A program made the translations under genes and the position numbers. From Bacteroidota bacterium (GTDB taxonomy: Bacteria; Bacteroidota; Bacteroidia; Bacteroidales; VadinHA17), in assembly GCA_021816545.1 (NCBI GenBank), contig JAKAXP010000008.1, positions 1-27,771 of the forward strand: a stretch of DNA of 27,771 bases. The letters run 5' to 3'. Below, one piece after another: positions 1 through 7,516 of the stretch; position 1 is the first letter of the stretch, and each line of letters opens with the position of its first letter. The notes below the pieces were generated by a model. It was not told the origin of the DNA and made no database searches. It saw nothing but the letters and a program-made list of their open reading frames with translations.

Positions 1-393
1 ATACTGCTTCTTCCCTCTGGCCAAAGCTATTTCGGCCTTTGCCAGTCCTCGGGCATTGATGAACACCTTTGTGACGATGATTGTCAGTCCTGTCTCATTG
101 ACCTTCCTTTCCCACTTGCGGAGCTCCTTTCGCGTAAGCAGAAGCTTTCTTTCCCCAAGCGGGTCATGGTTGTTGATGTTCCCCCAGTAGTATTCCGAAA
201 TATGCATCCCGGTGACGAAGAGTTCGCCGTTGCGAAAAGCACAGAATGAATCCGTCAGGTTGGCCTTCCCGGCACGGATTGATTTGATCTCGGTGCCGGT
301 GAGCTTGATACCGGCTATAAGCTTCTCGAGGAATTCGTAGTCGTGCGACGCCCTGCGGTTCTTAATGACAATATTGCTGCTGTCGCTTCTCAT
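1..393 (-). CDS. smpB: SsrA-binding protein SmpB (partial, C-terminus off window)
   Basis: The minus strand is open from an ATG at 393 to the window edge and gives 131 residues that I translated directly. SmpB binds tmRNA and delivers it to stalled ribosomes for trans-translation. The N-terminus has the family landmarks: NRRASHDYEFLEKL at residues 12-25, then LTGTEIKSIRAGKANLTDS, then HISEYYWGN followed by NHDPL and RKLLL, and near the cut end the conserved ALARGKKQY. Full-length SmpB is about 150-160 residues, so roughly 20-25 residues, the basic tail that enters the decoding centre, lie beyond position 1. The gene starts 8 nt after the stop of the upstream Yip1-like gene, so the two are probably cotranscribed. 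Identification is very secure; only the missing end is unknown. Confidence 0.95.
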   Translation of the reverse strand, partial: MRSDSSNIVIKNRRASHDYEFLEKLIAGIKLTGTEIKSIRAGKANLTDSFCAFRNGELFVTGMHISEYYWGNINNHDPLGERKLLLTRKELRKWERKVNETGLTIIVTKVFINARGLAKAEIALARGKKQY

Positions 394-401
394 TGACCGG
401 G

Positions 402-983
402 TCAGGCGAAGATTGTAAAGTAAACTGCTTCAGTCAGTTTTGACAGTATTACCTGGAGAAGGAAGAAAATCATGAGCATAGCTACCACCGTGGCGATTAT
501 CATCGGCAGTTTCTTGTGGTCAGGCGGGTTGACCATCACTTCCATACCGGTCCAGAAGATATAGAGACCATACAGGCCAAGGACATTTATGAAAAGAAGT
601 GACTCAAAGAGGCGGCTGACTGTGAGTGACAGGAAGATGGGGGCCATTGAGTAAGCCACCAGCTTGAATGCCACGAGGAAGTCGTGCCCAAGGTCCATCG
701 CCCTCATAATTTCCCTTACGACAAAGGTTGATGCGTATATGCCAAGGTAAAGGAAAAGGAAGGTGTTAACGCCGGTCAGTACCGAGTACATCGGTCTCAG
801 GGTGGTATTGATGAAGAACATCGATCCCAGGAATGCGCTAATGGAGACGAGGATTGTCAGCGGCAGGAAGAAACTGCCTCTGACGAATTTCATTGGCCTG
901 TTCTCACGGTGGACGACATCCCATGCCTGCACCGGACTGATGATAAAATACTTTGTTCTGTGGTAAAGAAACCTGAAGTCCAT
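402..983 (-). CDS. Yip1-family polytopic membrane protein
   Basis: This 193-residue protein is dominated by hydrophobic segments. After a short cytoplasmic-looking N-terminus (VQAWDVVHRENRP, residues 18-30) there are about five predicted membrane spans, near residues 36-57, 66-88, 103-125, 127-146 and 160-182. The N-terminal P-x-x-A/W motif before the first span and the overall layout fit the bacterial YIP1 family, whose biochemical role is not established. The start ATG at 983 faces miaA, which begins at 1063, and the gene leads directly into smpB with an 8-nt gap. A -7-like box lies 24 bp upstream. Another family of small polytopic proteins is possible; assignment to Yip1 rests on layout and a few motif positions. 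Confidence 0.7.
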   Translation of the reverse strand: MDFRFLYHRTKYFIISPVQAWDVVHRENRPMKFVRGSFFLPLTILVSISAFLGSMFFINTTLRPMYSVLTGVNTFLFLYLGIYASTFVVREIMRAMDLGHDFLVAFKLVAYSMAPIFLSLTVSRLFESLLFINVLGLYGLYIFWTGMEVMVNPPDHKKLPMIIATVVAMLMIFFLLQVILSKLTEAVYFTIFA

Positions 984-1006
984 GACCCCTTTTTATTTGC
1001 GAACGG

Positions 1007-1014
1007 CAAAATTA
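1007..1014 (-). promoter_or_regulatory. Possible -7 box for the Yip1-like/smpB pair
   Basis: Read on the minus strand this is TAATTTTG, a match to the Bacteroidota -7 consensus TAnnTTTG, ending 24 nt before the ATG at 983. No TTTG is found about 20 bp further upstream, so only half of the promoter is supported. Confidence 0.35.
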
Positions 1015-1062
1015 AGCAAAATTGCGATACCCTGTCCTCTTTATGGCTATCTTTAATTTCTG

Positions 1063-1992
1063 ATGGACAAGCCGATGCATGATATTTTGGTTCTAACCGG
1101 GCCTACCGCGACGGGTAAGACGAGGCTGGCAGCGCTGGTGGCTAACCGGCTTGGAGGGGAGGTGATCAGCGCCGATTCGAGGCAGGTTTACCGCGGGATG
1201 GATATCGGTACCGGCAAGGATCTTTCGGATTATATTGTTGACGGCCGGACGGTACCGGTACACATGGTGGATATTGTGGATGCCGGTTACAGGTACAACG
1301 TTTTTGAGTATCAGCGCGACTTCCTTCAGGTATTTGATGATTTGTCCGTGCGTGGAGTTTTCCCGGTGGTATGCGGAGGATCGGGGATGTATGTTGACAG
1401 CATCGTGAGCGGTTACCGGCTGGTGCAGGTTCCGGTGAATGCTCAGTTGCGGGAGATGCTTGCAGGACGGACGCTGGAGGAACTGACGGAGATACTCTCC
1501 CGGTACAAGAGCCTGCATAACAGTACCGATGTTGACACGGTGAAGAGGGCGGTGCGGGCGATTGAGATAGCTGATTACTATGCACATCATCCTGTTGATG
1601 AGAGGCCATTCCCTGTAAGGAATCCGCTTGTTACGGCGGTATTTGTTGACCGTGAAACCCGGCGGCAGCGTATCAGTGACAGGCTTCGTACACGGCTCGA
1701 AGAGGGGATGATTGAGGAGGTGCAGCAGTTGCTGGCCGGGGGGATTCACCCTGATGACCTTATCTATTACGGGCTGGAGTACAAGTATATAACCCTGTAC
1801 CTGATGAACAGGCTCTCGCGTTATGAAATGGTTCAGAAGCTGGAGGTTGAGATTCACCGATTCGCGAAGCGTCAGATGACCTGGTTCCGCGGCATGGAAC
1901 GCCGCGGTATTGCCATCAACTGGATAGACGGACAACTGCCTGACAATGAGAAGGCTGAGGCAATTATTAGACTCCTGGACAGTACTGTCTGA
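1063..1992 (+). CDS. miaA: tRNA dimethylallyltransferase MiaA
   Basis: MiaA transfers a dimethylallyl group from DMAPP to N6 of A37 in tRNAs that read UNN codons, the first step toward ms2i6A. The 309-residue protein is of usual length. Visible motifs are the P-loop GPTATGKT at residues 13-20, SADSRQVYRGMDIGTGK at about 37-53 (the DSRQ segment is a family signature), VPVHMVDIVD, the VVCGGSGMY loop that carries substrate-site residues, and the C-terminal KRQMTWFRG motif. The start at 1063 is the first in-frame ATG; a second ATG four codons on (1075) would also leave the P-loop intact. It is divergent from the Yip1-like gene and convergent with the MutS-like gene, whose stop is 34 nt away across a short tandem repeat. 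Confidence 0.95.
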   Translation: MDKPMHDILVLTGPTATGKTRLAALVANRLGGEVISADSRQVYRGMDIGTGKDLSDYIVDGRTVPVHMVDIVDAGYRYNVFEYQRDFLQVFDDLSVRGVFPVVCGGSGMYVDSIVSGYRLVQVPVNAQLREMLAGRTLEELTEILSRYKSLHNSTDVDTVKRAVRAIEIADYYAHHPVDERPFPVRNPLVTAVFVDRETRRQRISDRLRTRLEEGMIEEVQQLLAGGIHPDDLIYYGLEYKYITLYLMNRLSRYEMVQKLEVEIHRFAKRQMTWFRGMERRGIAINWIDGQLPDNEKAEAIIRLLDSTV

Positions 1993-1994
1993 CT

Positions 1995-2026
1995 GCAAGA
2001 CCGCAAGACTGCAAGACCGCAAGACC
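1995..2026. repeat. Four-unit tandem 8-mer GCAAGACC
   Basis: Four head-to-tail copies of GCAAGAC(C/T) fill the gap between the stops of the convergent miaA and MutS-like genes. The units start at 1995, 2003, 2011 and 2019; the second ends in T, the others in C. The tract abuts the MutS-like stop codon at 2027-2029. No T-tract or hairpin accompanies it, so it does not look like a classical terminator. Confidence 0.85.
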
Positions 2027-3811
2027 TCAGACTTTTATCCCCATCTTCTTCATCAGCAGCGAGGCGTTGAAGCTTGAGCAGATACCCGGGTTGAGACGGT
2101 AGTCAAAGAAGAGCTCCTCATCGTTTACTTTTACATCAAAATGATAGTTCTCGATTGATTGCGGGAGTTCCTGTTCCAGTCCCGCGAGACGAAGGTCATG
2201 CGTTGCCACCATCGCCACGGCACCGTAACCGGTCAGCTGTTTTATCAGTGCCACGGAGCCGGTATACCTGTCGTCGGAGTTTGTGCCACGGAGTATCTCA
2301 TCAAGCAGCAGGAATACTTTCGGGTCGGTTTCAGCTCCGGAGATGATGGCCCGCAGTCGCCGCAGTTCTGCATAAAATGAGGAGATATTCTCTTCAAGGG
2401 AGTCTGATATGCGCATACTGGAATGGAGTCTGACCAGCGAGACGGTGAAAGCCGAGGCACATACCGGCGCCCCGGCAAATGCCAGCACCGCATTCACCCC
2501 GCAGGTACGGAGGAAGGTGCTCTTGCCCGACATGTTTGATCCGGTCACGATTATGGCTTTTCCGGCTCCCTCAGCGGCAAAACTGTTGGTGATACGCCTG
2601 CCTTCCGGAATGAGAGGGTGGCCCATCTCCTCAGCCCTGAAAGCAAAATAGTCTTCAGTCACCCGGGGGTAAACCCAGCCGGGATTGTTAAATGCCATAT
2701 TTGCCAGTGAAGCCAGCGCTTCGAACTCAGCCATCGAGGCAAACCAGCCGGGTATACGTGAGGCATGCTCCCGTTTCCATCTCTCCAGCGCCAGGCAAAA
2801 GTGTATATCGGTAAAGAACAGGAGGTTGAGAGGTGCTGAAACAAGCACGTTCAGCCTGTAGTCGAGCCTGCTTACAAGCTTTGAGAGATGCCTTATACGT
2901 TCCGAGGCCGCGATCTCATCCCTGAAGGCCGACTGTAGCTTTTGAAGGAGGGGAGAAGTGAAACTTCTGCTCTCAATCATTCCGATGATGGCGGAGTATG
3001 CCTTCAGAATGTCTGATGAGCGACTTACCTGTTCCTGCAGTTTTGAGATCTTCCTGAACCGTGTGAAGTAGAAGATGAAGTTCACCCCGAACACAGGGGC
3101 GAGTACCGCTGCCGGAAGTCCTGTAATTACGGCAATGACCGCTGCCACGGCAATAAGGCTGAGGCATCCTGAAATAATTCTCTCGCGGCTGGTTTTCATG
3201 AAGAGATCCTCGCTTCCGAGCCACAGGTTCAACAGAGCAGGGTTGTTGCCGGCGCCGTCGTTCATGTGCCCGAGGGTCATCATCTCCTGGCGCCAGTCTG
3301 TCAGTGGCTGTAGTTCTGCAACTGCCTCCTGGCGTAAAAGGATCTCCTCCCGCATAGAGGGCTGTTTAAGGTACTCAGCCAGCCGGTCAGAAGCCGGACT
3401 GCTGGTTGTCCGGCAGATATACTGAAACAGTGATGCCTTCCCGAAGATATCAAGGTCATATGAATAGGGGTGGTCTCTCTCAACGTATTCTTCTCCGGTT
3501 TTGAAACCTGAAAAATCTCCCTCGAGGCACTTCAGTTCCAGCCTGTTGATCTCCGCCAGATGCAGGTATCTCTTCCTGCTTTTCTCTGTAGTTTCATATT
3601 TGATAACCAGCCATGCGAACAAGGCCAGCGCCACAGAAAATGTGACTACAGCTGCAATTATCGAGAATGACAGGAGCACAGCTAACAGCACCAGTCCCCC
3701 GGCAAATGCTGCCAGCCGGGCCATCGCCAGCCAGTCCGACCTCTTCTGCAACCGTTCGGTCTCCCGGCCATAACGTTGTAATCTCGATTTGTAGTCTTCT
3801 GCTGGTGACAT
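2027..3811 (-). CDS. Membrane-anchored MutS-family ATPase
   Basis: This 594-residue protein ends in a MutS-type ABC ATPase domain: Walker A GSNMSGKST at residues 424-432, the ordered loop and signature around SDSLEENISSFYAEL at 469-483, Walker B VFLLLDE at 499-505 followed by ILRGTNSDDR, and the switch His in VATHD near 538. A central helical core/lever region precedes it. The mismatch-recognition domains of true MutS are absent. Instead there are strong hydrophobic segments at about residues 31-70 and 213-250, which would place the protein at the membrane. Homologues in Bacteroidota are annotated as MutS-related without a known role, so mismatch repair should not be assumed. The gene is divergent from the AAA gene at 3907 and convergent with miaA. 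Confidence 0.88.
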   Translation of the reverse strand: MSPAEDYKSRLQRYGRETERLQKRSDWLAMARLAAFAGGLVLLAVLLSFSIIAAVVTFSVALALFAWLVIKYETTEKSRKRYLHLAEINRLELKCLEGDFSGFKTGEEYVERDHPYSYDLDIFGKASLFQYICRTTSSPASDRLAEYLKQPSMREEILLRQEAVAELQPLTDWRQEMMTLGHMNDGAGNNPALLNLWLGSEDLFMKTSRERIISGCLSLIAVAAVIAVITGLPAAVLAPVFGVNFIFYFTRFRKISKLQEQVSRSSDILKAYSAIIGMIESRSFTSPLLQKLQSAFRDEIAASERIRHLSKLVSRLDYRLNVLVSAPLNLLFFTDIHFCLALERWKREHASRIPGWFASMAEFEALASLANMAFNNPGWVYPRVTEDYFAFRAEEMGHPLIPEGRRITNSFAAEGAGKAIIVTGSNMSGKSTFLRTCGVNAVLAFAGAPVCASAFTVSLVRLHSSMRISDSLEENISSFYAELRRLRAIISGAETDPKVFLLLDEILRGTNSDDRYTGSVALIKQLTGYGAVAMVATHDLRLAGLEQELPQSIENYHFDVKVNDEELFFDYRLNPGICSSFNASLLMKKMGIKV

Positions 3812-3869
3812 ACTCTGACGCCGTAAAGCTAGAAAAACTCTGTAAAATACTAAGAAAGGTCAAAAAATG

Positions 3870-3901
3870 CTTGTGAAATATGCAAAATAGGTCTAAATTT
3901 G
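3870..3901 (+). promoter_or_regulatory. Promoter of the AAA/DUF4143 gene
   Basis: CTTG at 3870-3873 (one mismatch to the -33 TTTG), 20 bp, then TAAATTTG at 3894-3901, a full match to TAnnTTTG. It places the transcription start at about 3906-3909, after the first in-frame ATG (3880) and right at the ATG at 3907, which argues for the downstream start codon. Confidence 0.55.
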
Positions 3902-3906
3902 TGTGT

Positions 3907-5052
3907 ATGACCAACAAAATTCGACATGTAAAGGTGCCTGAAGGATCATTCTTTCTCTTTGGGCCCAGGGGAACAGGGAAGTCCACTTTTGTAAAGACAT
4001 TAATTTCTGATGATGTTTTGTATATAGACTTTCTTGATCCTGAGACTTTCAGAACATATTCAGCCTTTCCGGAAACTCTTGAGAAGAGTGTGGCAGCCCT
4101 GAATCCCGTCCTGGTAATTGTGGACGAGGTTCAAAAAGTTCCTTCTGTTCTGGATGTAGTGCATAAACTCATGGAGGAGAGAAAAATAAGATTCATTCTG
4201 ACGGGATCAAGTGCACGTAAATTAAAGATGGGTGGCGCTGATATGCTCGGAGGGCGGGCCCTGAGGTGCATCATGCATCCATTTACTGCGGAGGAGCTTG
4301 GAGATGATTTCAGCCTGGAAAAATCCCTCAGGACGGGCTTGATACCCGTTGTTGAGAGAAGTTTGGATCCTGTACAGAGCCTGTCTGCCTATGTAGATAT
4401 ATATCTTCGTGAGGAGGTTCAGGCAGAAGGCCTTGTCCGAAATCTTGGCGCTTTCTCGAGGTTTCTGGAGATAGTCAGCTTTTCGCACGGCTCAGTTCTG
4501 AATATCAGTAATGTCGCCCGTGAATGCCAGGTGTCAAGAAACATTGTCACCGGATATTTTGATATTCTTGAGGATCTTCTGTTGGCTTACCGGTTACCGG
4601 TTTTTGCCAGGAGAGCCAAGCGTAAGACAGCATCTCACCCGAAGTTCTTCCTTTTCGACTGCGGATTATATCGTCGTCTGAGGCAAAGAGGTCCTCTGGA
4701 CACCGAGTCAGAGATTGCGGGGCCTGCCCTGGAAGGACTGGTAGGGCAGCATCTCCGTGCAATAATTGATTATTCTCTGAAAGATTCTCATCTATATTAC
4801 TGGAGATCCCTTGCTGGTAACGAGGTAGACTTTGTACTCTATGGGAGCGATGTTTTTTCTGCCATTGAAGTTAAGAGTGCTTCAACATTAAATCCGGTAG
4901 ATTATAACGGACTCAGGGCCTTCGGGGATGATTATCCTGAATCGAAGCTGATTCTTCTGTACAGCGGTTCGATACCTATGAAGCATAATAATATCCTGGT
5001 ACTTCCGATTGAGAATTTTCTCCGTAATCCGGTCAAATACCTGCATAACTAA
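3907..5052 (+). CDS. AAA ATPase with DUF4143 / PD-(D/E)xK-like C-terminus
   Basis: The N-terminal half is an AAA_14-type ATPase: Walker A GPRGTGKST at residues 19-27, Walker B VLVIVDEVQ at about 68-76 and a sensor segment ILTGSSARKL near 97. A winged-helix-like stretch follows, with VSRNIVTGYFDILEDLLLAY. The C-terminal DUF4143 region ends in GNEVDFVLYG then AIEVKS, placing E306, D308, E321 and K323 in the arrangement of the PD-(D/E)xK nuclease fold. The family is common and patchily distributed in bacteria and its cellular role is unknown. I chose the ATG at 3907 (381 residues) over 3880 because a consensus -7 box overlaps the first codons of the longer version. Codon use looks more AT-rich than in the flanking genes, compatible with horizontal acquisition. 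Confidence 0.88.
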   Translation: MTNKIRHVKVPEGSFFLFGPRGTGKSTFVKTLISDDVLYIDFLDPETFRTYSAFPETLEKSVAALNPVLVIVDEVQKVPSVLDVVHKLMEERKIRFILTGSSARKLKMGGADMLGGRALRCIMHPFTAEELGDDFSLEKSLRTGLIPVVERSLDPVQSLSAYVDIYLREEVQAEGLVRNLGAFSRFLEIVSFSHGSVLNISNVARECQVSRNIVTGYFDILEDLLLAYRLPVFARRAKRKTASHPKFFLFDCGLYRRLRQRGPLDTESEIAGPALEGLVGQHLRAIIDYSLKDSHLYYWRSLAGNEVDFVLYGSDVFSAIEVKSASTLNPVDYNGLRAFGDDYPESKLILLYSGSIPMKHNNILVLPIENFLRNPVKYLHN

Positions 5053-5067
5053 TCCCTTTCAGCACCT

Positions 5068-5089
5068 TCAGACATCAGACTCTCAGACC
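5068..5089. repeat. Three TCAGAC units before pnuC
   Basis: TCAGACA, TCAGACT and, after one extra base, TCAGACC occupy the space just before the pnuC ATG at 5091. It resembles the 8-mer tract at 1995-2026 in composition and in sitting against a gene end. No function is evident. Confidence 0.55.
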
Positions 5090-5090
5090 T

Positions 5091-5720
5091 ATGTTCAACA
5101 TTGACACCACCCTCTTCGAACTCCTTGGCTACCGGATGAGCCTTCTCGAGCTGCTAGCAGTGCTCACCGGGCTGGCGGCAGTCTGGTACGCAGCCAGGGC
5201 AAACATCATAACATGGATATTCGCACTGGTTAATGCTGTGCTCTTCTTCATGCTCTACTACCAGGTCAATCTCTATTCGGCTATGGTGCTGCAGCTCTTC
5301 TTCTTCTGCAACGCCATTTATGGCTGGTTCAACTGGAAAAGGCAGAGCACCAATGGTGAAGAGCCCGTTACCCTGTTAAGTCACAAGGGAAGGGTTTTCT
5401 GGGTGGCAGGTATCATTGGCATGGCGCTGGCAATGGGCACTGTGATGGGCCGGATCCATCTCTGGCTGCCTGATTTCTTCCCCGTCAGGGCCACTTTCGT
5501 CTATACCGATGCCATGATAGCGGCGATGAGCATCGCTGCATCGCTCCTCTGCGCGCGCCTTAAACTTGAGAACTGGATCCTGTGGATACTTGTCAACATA
5601 ATGAGCATCGCGATGTACGCGATGAGAGGAATAATGCTTGTATCCGTTCAGTATGTACTATTTCTCATAATGGCTATTTACGGATTCATACAATGGAAAC
5701 GAAAAGTCACAATACAATAA
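5091..5720 (+). CDS. pnuC: PnuC-family nicotinamide riboside/mononucleotide transporter
   Basis: PnuC proteins facilitate uptake of nicotinamide riboside (or a related NAD precursor) across the inner membrane. The 209-residue chain has about seven hydrophobic spans. It carries the family hallmarks: WIFALVNAVLFFMLYYQVNLYS at roughly residues 42-63 read in two parts, YGWFNWKR at about 81-88, and a second repeat-like half ending YGFIQWKRK near the C-terminus. Substrate choice within the family (riboside, thiamine, riboflavin) cannot be read from this sequence, though no thiamine or flavin riboswitch precedes it. The lactonase-like lipoprotein gene follows after 15 nt, suggesting cotranscription. 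The start at 5091 follows a short tandem tract. Confidence 0.9.
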   Translation: MFNIDTTLFELLGYRMSLLELLAVLTGLAAVWYAARANIITWIFALVNAVLFFMLYYQVNLYSAMVLQLFFFCNAIYGWFNWKRQSTNGEEPVTLLSHKGRVFWVAGIIGMALAMGTVMGRIHLWLPDFFPVRATFVYTDAMIAAMSIAASLLCARLKLENWILWILVNIMSIAMYAMRGIMLVSVQYVLFLIMAIYGFIQWKRKVTIQ

Positions 5721-5735
5721 GAAACAGCTCCTTCG

Positions 5736-6818
5736 ATGAAAAAGCAATTACTTGTTTTGATGGTTATTCTGCCGGTAATTATGATATCATGCAGCATGGG
5801 TGACAATACGTTCATAGCATCCGGTTATTCAGGAAATGGCGCGGCCGATGTGCTGTTGTGCAGGCTGAATGGCAACGGCAGCATCGGGAAGATTTCAGGG
5901 ATCACCGTCGGAAACAATCCTTCCTTTTTTACCTTCGGGAAGGAGGGGCTGATCTACCTTGTCAACGAGGTTGATACCTTTGATATGAAAGCAGGGGGAG
6001 GAATCACTACGTTGCGTTACAATAAGAAGAGCAATAGCCTGGAGATAGTTGGTTCGATGAACCAGGGAGGGGGAGGACCATGCCATATTGAGGTTTCAGT
6101 TGATGGCAAATACCTGATCACGGCCAATTATGGCAGCGGCTCTGTTTCCGTTGTAAGGCTCGACAGCGAGGGGATACCGGAAAAGGTAACTGATGTTATC
6201 TTCTACGGTGAAAGGTCGCATCCCCACATGACAATCCATAACCCGAGGCTTCATACATATTATGTGTCCGACCTGGGCCTCGACAGGGTGCACCAGCTTA
6301 AACTTGACACAACCCTCGGGCTTCTGATGAATGCAGACATAGCTTACTTCAGCAGTGAGCCGGGAAGCGGCCCCAGGCATATGGCAATTGACAAATCCTC
6401 TGCAAACCTCTTCGTCATAAATGAGCTCAATTCCACGATGTCAGTTTTTAACATCCTGTCTGATACTGTAACTGTCAAACAGACTGTCAGCACACTGCCG
6501 CAAGGATACGCGGAGAAAAGCTATTGTGCGGATATACATCTCTCCCGAAACGGGAAGAAGATCTACGGCTCAAACCGTGGGCATAACAGCATTGTGACCT
6601 TCAGGGTTGGCGTTGACGGGAATCTTTCGGAGCCGGTTCATCGTGGATGCGGTGGCAACTGGCCTCGTAATTTTGCTGTTTCACCGTCAGGCAAATTATT
6701 CCTGGTGGCAAACCAGCGATCGAATGATGTCACAGTGGTAAGTGAAGGGGGCAAAAGTGATGAGGCAGTCTCCAAAATGTCTCTGAATGCCCCTTCATGT
6801 GTCAGGTTTTTGAAGTAG
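5736..6818 (+). CDS. Lactonase-fold (beta-propeller) lipoprotein
   Basis: The 360-residue protein opens with a lipoprotein signal, MKKQLLVLMVILPVIMISCS, with the lipidated Cys predicted at residue 19. The rest is a seven-bladed propeller of the lactonase / 6-phosphogluconolactonase-like family (Pfam Lactonase). Blade-like repeats include GGGPCHIEVSVDGKYLITANYGSGSVSV at about 110-137, SGPRHMAIDKSSANLFVINEL at about 211-231, and NWPRNFAVSPSGKLFLVANQ near 311-330. The recurring pattern is G/P-R/C-H-x-x-x-SxDGKxLxxxN. Being a lipoprotein it acts outside the cytoplasm, so a direct role in the pentose phosphate pathway is unlikely; a lactonase or binding role on sugars is inferred. It follows pnuC by 15 nt and converges on the methyltransferase gene, stops 11 nt apart. 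Confidence 0.85.
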   Translation: MKKQLLVLMVILPVIMISCSMGDNTFIASGYSGNGAADVLLCRLNGNGSIGKISGITVGNNPSFFTFGKEGLIYLVNEVDTFDMKAGGGITTLRYNKKSNSLEIVGSMNQGGGGPCHIEVSVDGKYLITANYGSGSVSVVRLDSEGIPEKVTDVIFYGERSHPHMTIHNPRLHTYYVSDLGLDRVHQLKLDTTLGLLMNADIAYFSSEPGSGPRHMAIDKSSANLFVINELNSTMSVFNILSDTVTVKQTVSTLPQGYAEKSYCADIHLSRNGKKIYGSNRGHNSIVTFRVGVDGNLSEPVHRGCGGNWPRNFAVSPSGKLFLVANQRSNDVTVVSEGGKSDEAVSKMSLNAPSCVRFLK

Positions 6819-6829
6819 CAGGGCTCCCT

Positions 6830-7360
6830 TCATAAAGAATCCTCAAACAGATTCCGGTACCCCTGCTCCAGATCCAGAAGCTTTTTCTTTACAGAAAGGC
6901 CGCCCCCGTAACCGACAAGTTCCCCGTTGCTTCCTATTATTCGGTGACACGGAATGATTATAGCAATTGCATTTGCCCCGTTCGCCCCTGCAACTGCTCT
7001 TACCGTCTTTTCATTTCCAACGGCCCTTGCAAGATCAAGGTATGTGGCCGTTTTCCCGTATCTGACCTGCATCAGTGCATTCCATGCGGTTTTTTGAAAA
7101 TCTGATCCGATCAGCAGCAAGGGAATATCAAACACGGTTCTTCTGCCCGCAAGGTATTCATCAAGCTGTTCCCGTGTCAGCTTTAGAATCTCATCATCCT
7201 GCACGATGAATTCGGCATCCAGTCCGCTTTTTATCCTGTTGTCAATAACCTGTCTCATCTTCCGGTACCGGAAGTCGAGCAGGCACAGTTTCCCTTCATG
7301 AGAGCCCAGGATAAGTTCACCGATCCTGGTTTTATGATAAAGGATACTGACCTGGTTCAT
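6830..7360 (-). CDS. ogt: Methylated-DNA-[protein]-cysteine S-methyltransferase
   Basis: This enzyme repairs O6-alkylguanine (and O4-alkylthymine) by moving the alkyl group onto its own Cys in a single-turnover reaction. The 176-residue length matches the Ogt/MGMT group. The acceptor motif PCHRII is at residues 137-142, with C138 the acceptor. Upstream, the DNA-binding helix region FQKTAWNALMQVRYGKTATYLDLARAVG (about 88-115, seen in segments) and the ANGANAIAIIIP stretch are typical; here NA replaces the common NP. GYGGGLSVKKKLLDLE follows, as in the family. The N-terminal domain is short and has no Ada-like regulatory extension. It is solitary, convergent with the lactonase gene and divergent from the operon that starts at 7517. 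Confidence 0.94.
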   Translation of the reverse strand: MNQVSILYHKTRIGELILGSHEGKLCLLDFRYRKMRQVIDNRIKSGLDAEFIVQDDEILKLTREQLDEYLAGRRTVFDIPLLLIGSDFQKTAWNALMQVRYGKTATYLDLARAVGNEKTVRAVAGANGANAIAIIIPCHRIIGSNGELVGYGGGLSVKKKLLDLEQGYRNLFEDSL

Positions 7361-7463
7361 TTTTATTAACCCTGTGGTTTAATTATCTGCCGCTTTTATG
7401 ATGGGAATATAAGGATTTTTCCAGCCATGGTTTAATTTTTAATAAAACTATAGGTGGTATTGA

Positions 7464-7495
7464 TTTGCATTATGATCATATGTTCATTATATTTG
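7464..7495 (+). promoter_or_regulatory. Strong promoter of the ORP-like operon
   Basis: TTTG at 7464-7467, exactly 20 bp, then TATATTTG at 7488-7495: a complete match to the Bacteroidota -33/-7 promoter. Transcription should begin near 7500-7503, leaving a leader of about 15 nt before the GTG at 7517. Confidence 0.75.
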
Positions 7496-7512
7496 TAGCG
7501 AACAAATGATCA
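7473..7512. promoter_or_regulatory. Inverted repeat around the operon promoter (probable operator)
   Basis: GATCATATGTTC at 7474-7485 and GAACAAATGATC at 7500-7511 are inverted repeats with one mismatch in 12 positions, separated by 14 bp that contain most of the -7 box. The left arm, extended to TGATCATATGTTCA (7473-7486), is itself nearly palindromic, so the two arms can be read as two copies of one site. A protein bound to both would cover the -7 element and the transcription start, which predicts repression. Confidence 0.6.
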
Positions 7513-7516
7513 AAAA

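Noticed and set aside
1093..2022. 309-codon open frame antisense to miaA
   Set aside because: It is a shadow of miaA codon use; its translation is Arg/Pro/His-rich without domains, while the plus strand has all MiaA motifs.
2027..3811. Mismatch repair MutS or MutS2
   Set aside because: The mismatch-recognition domain of MutS and the Smr domain of MutS2 are both absent, and membrane segments are present.
5736..6818. Cytoplasmic 6-phosphogluconolactonase (pgl)
   Set aside because: The lipoprotein signal puts it outside the cytoplasm, so only the fold, not that reaction, is supported.
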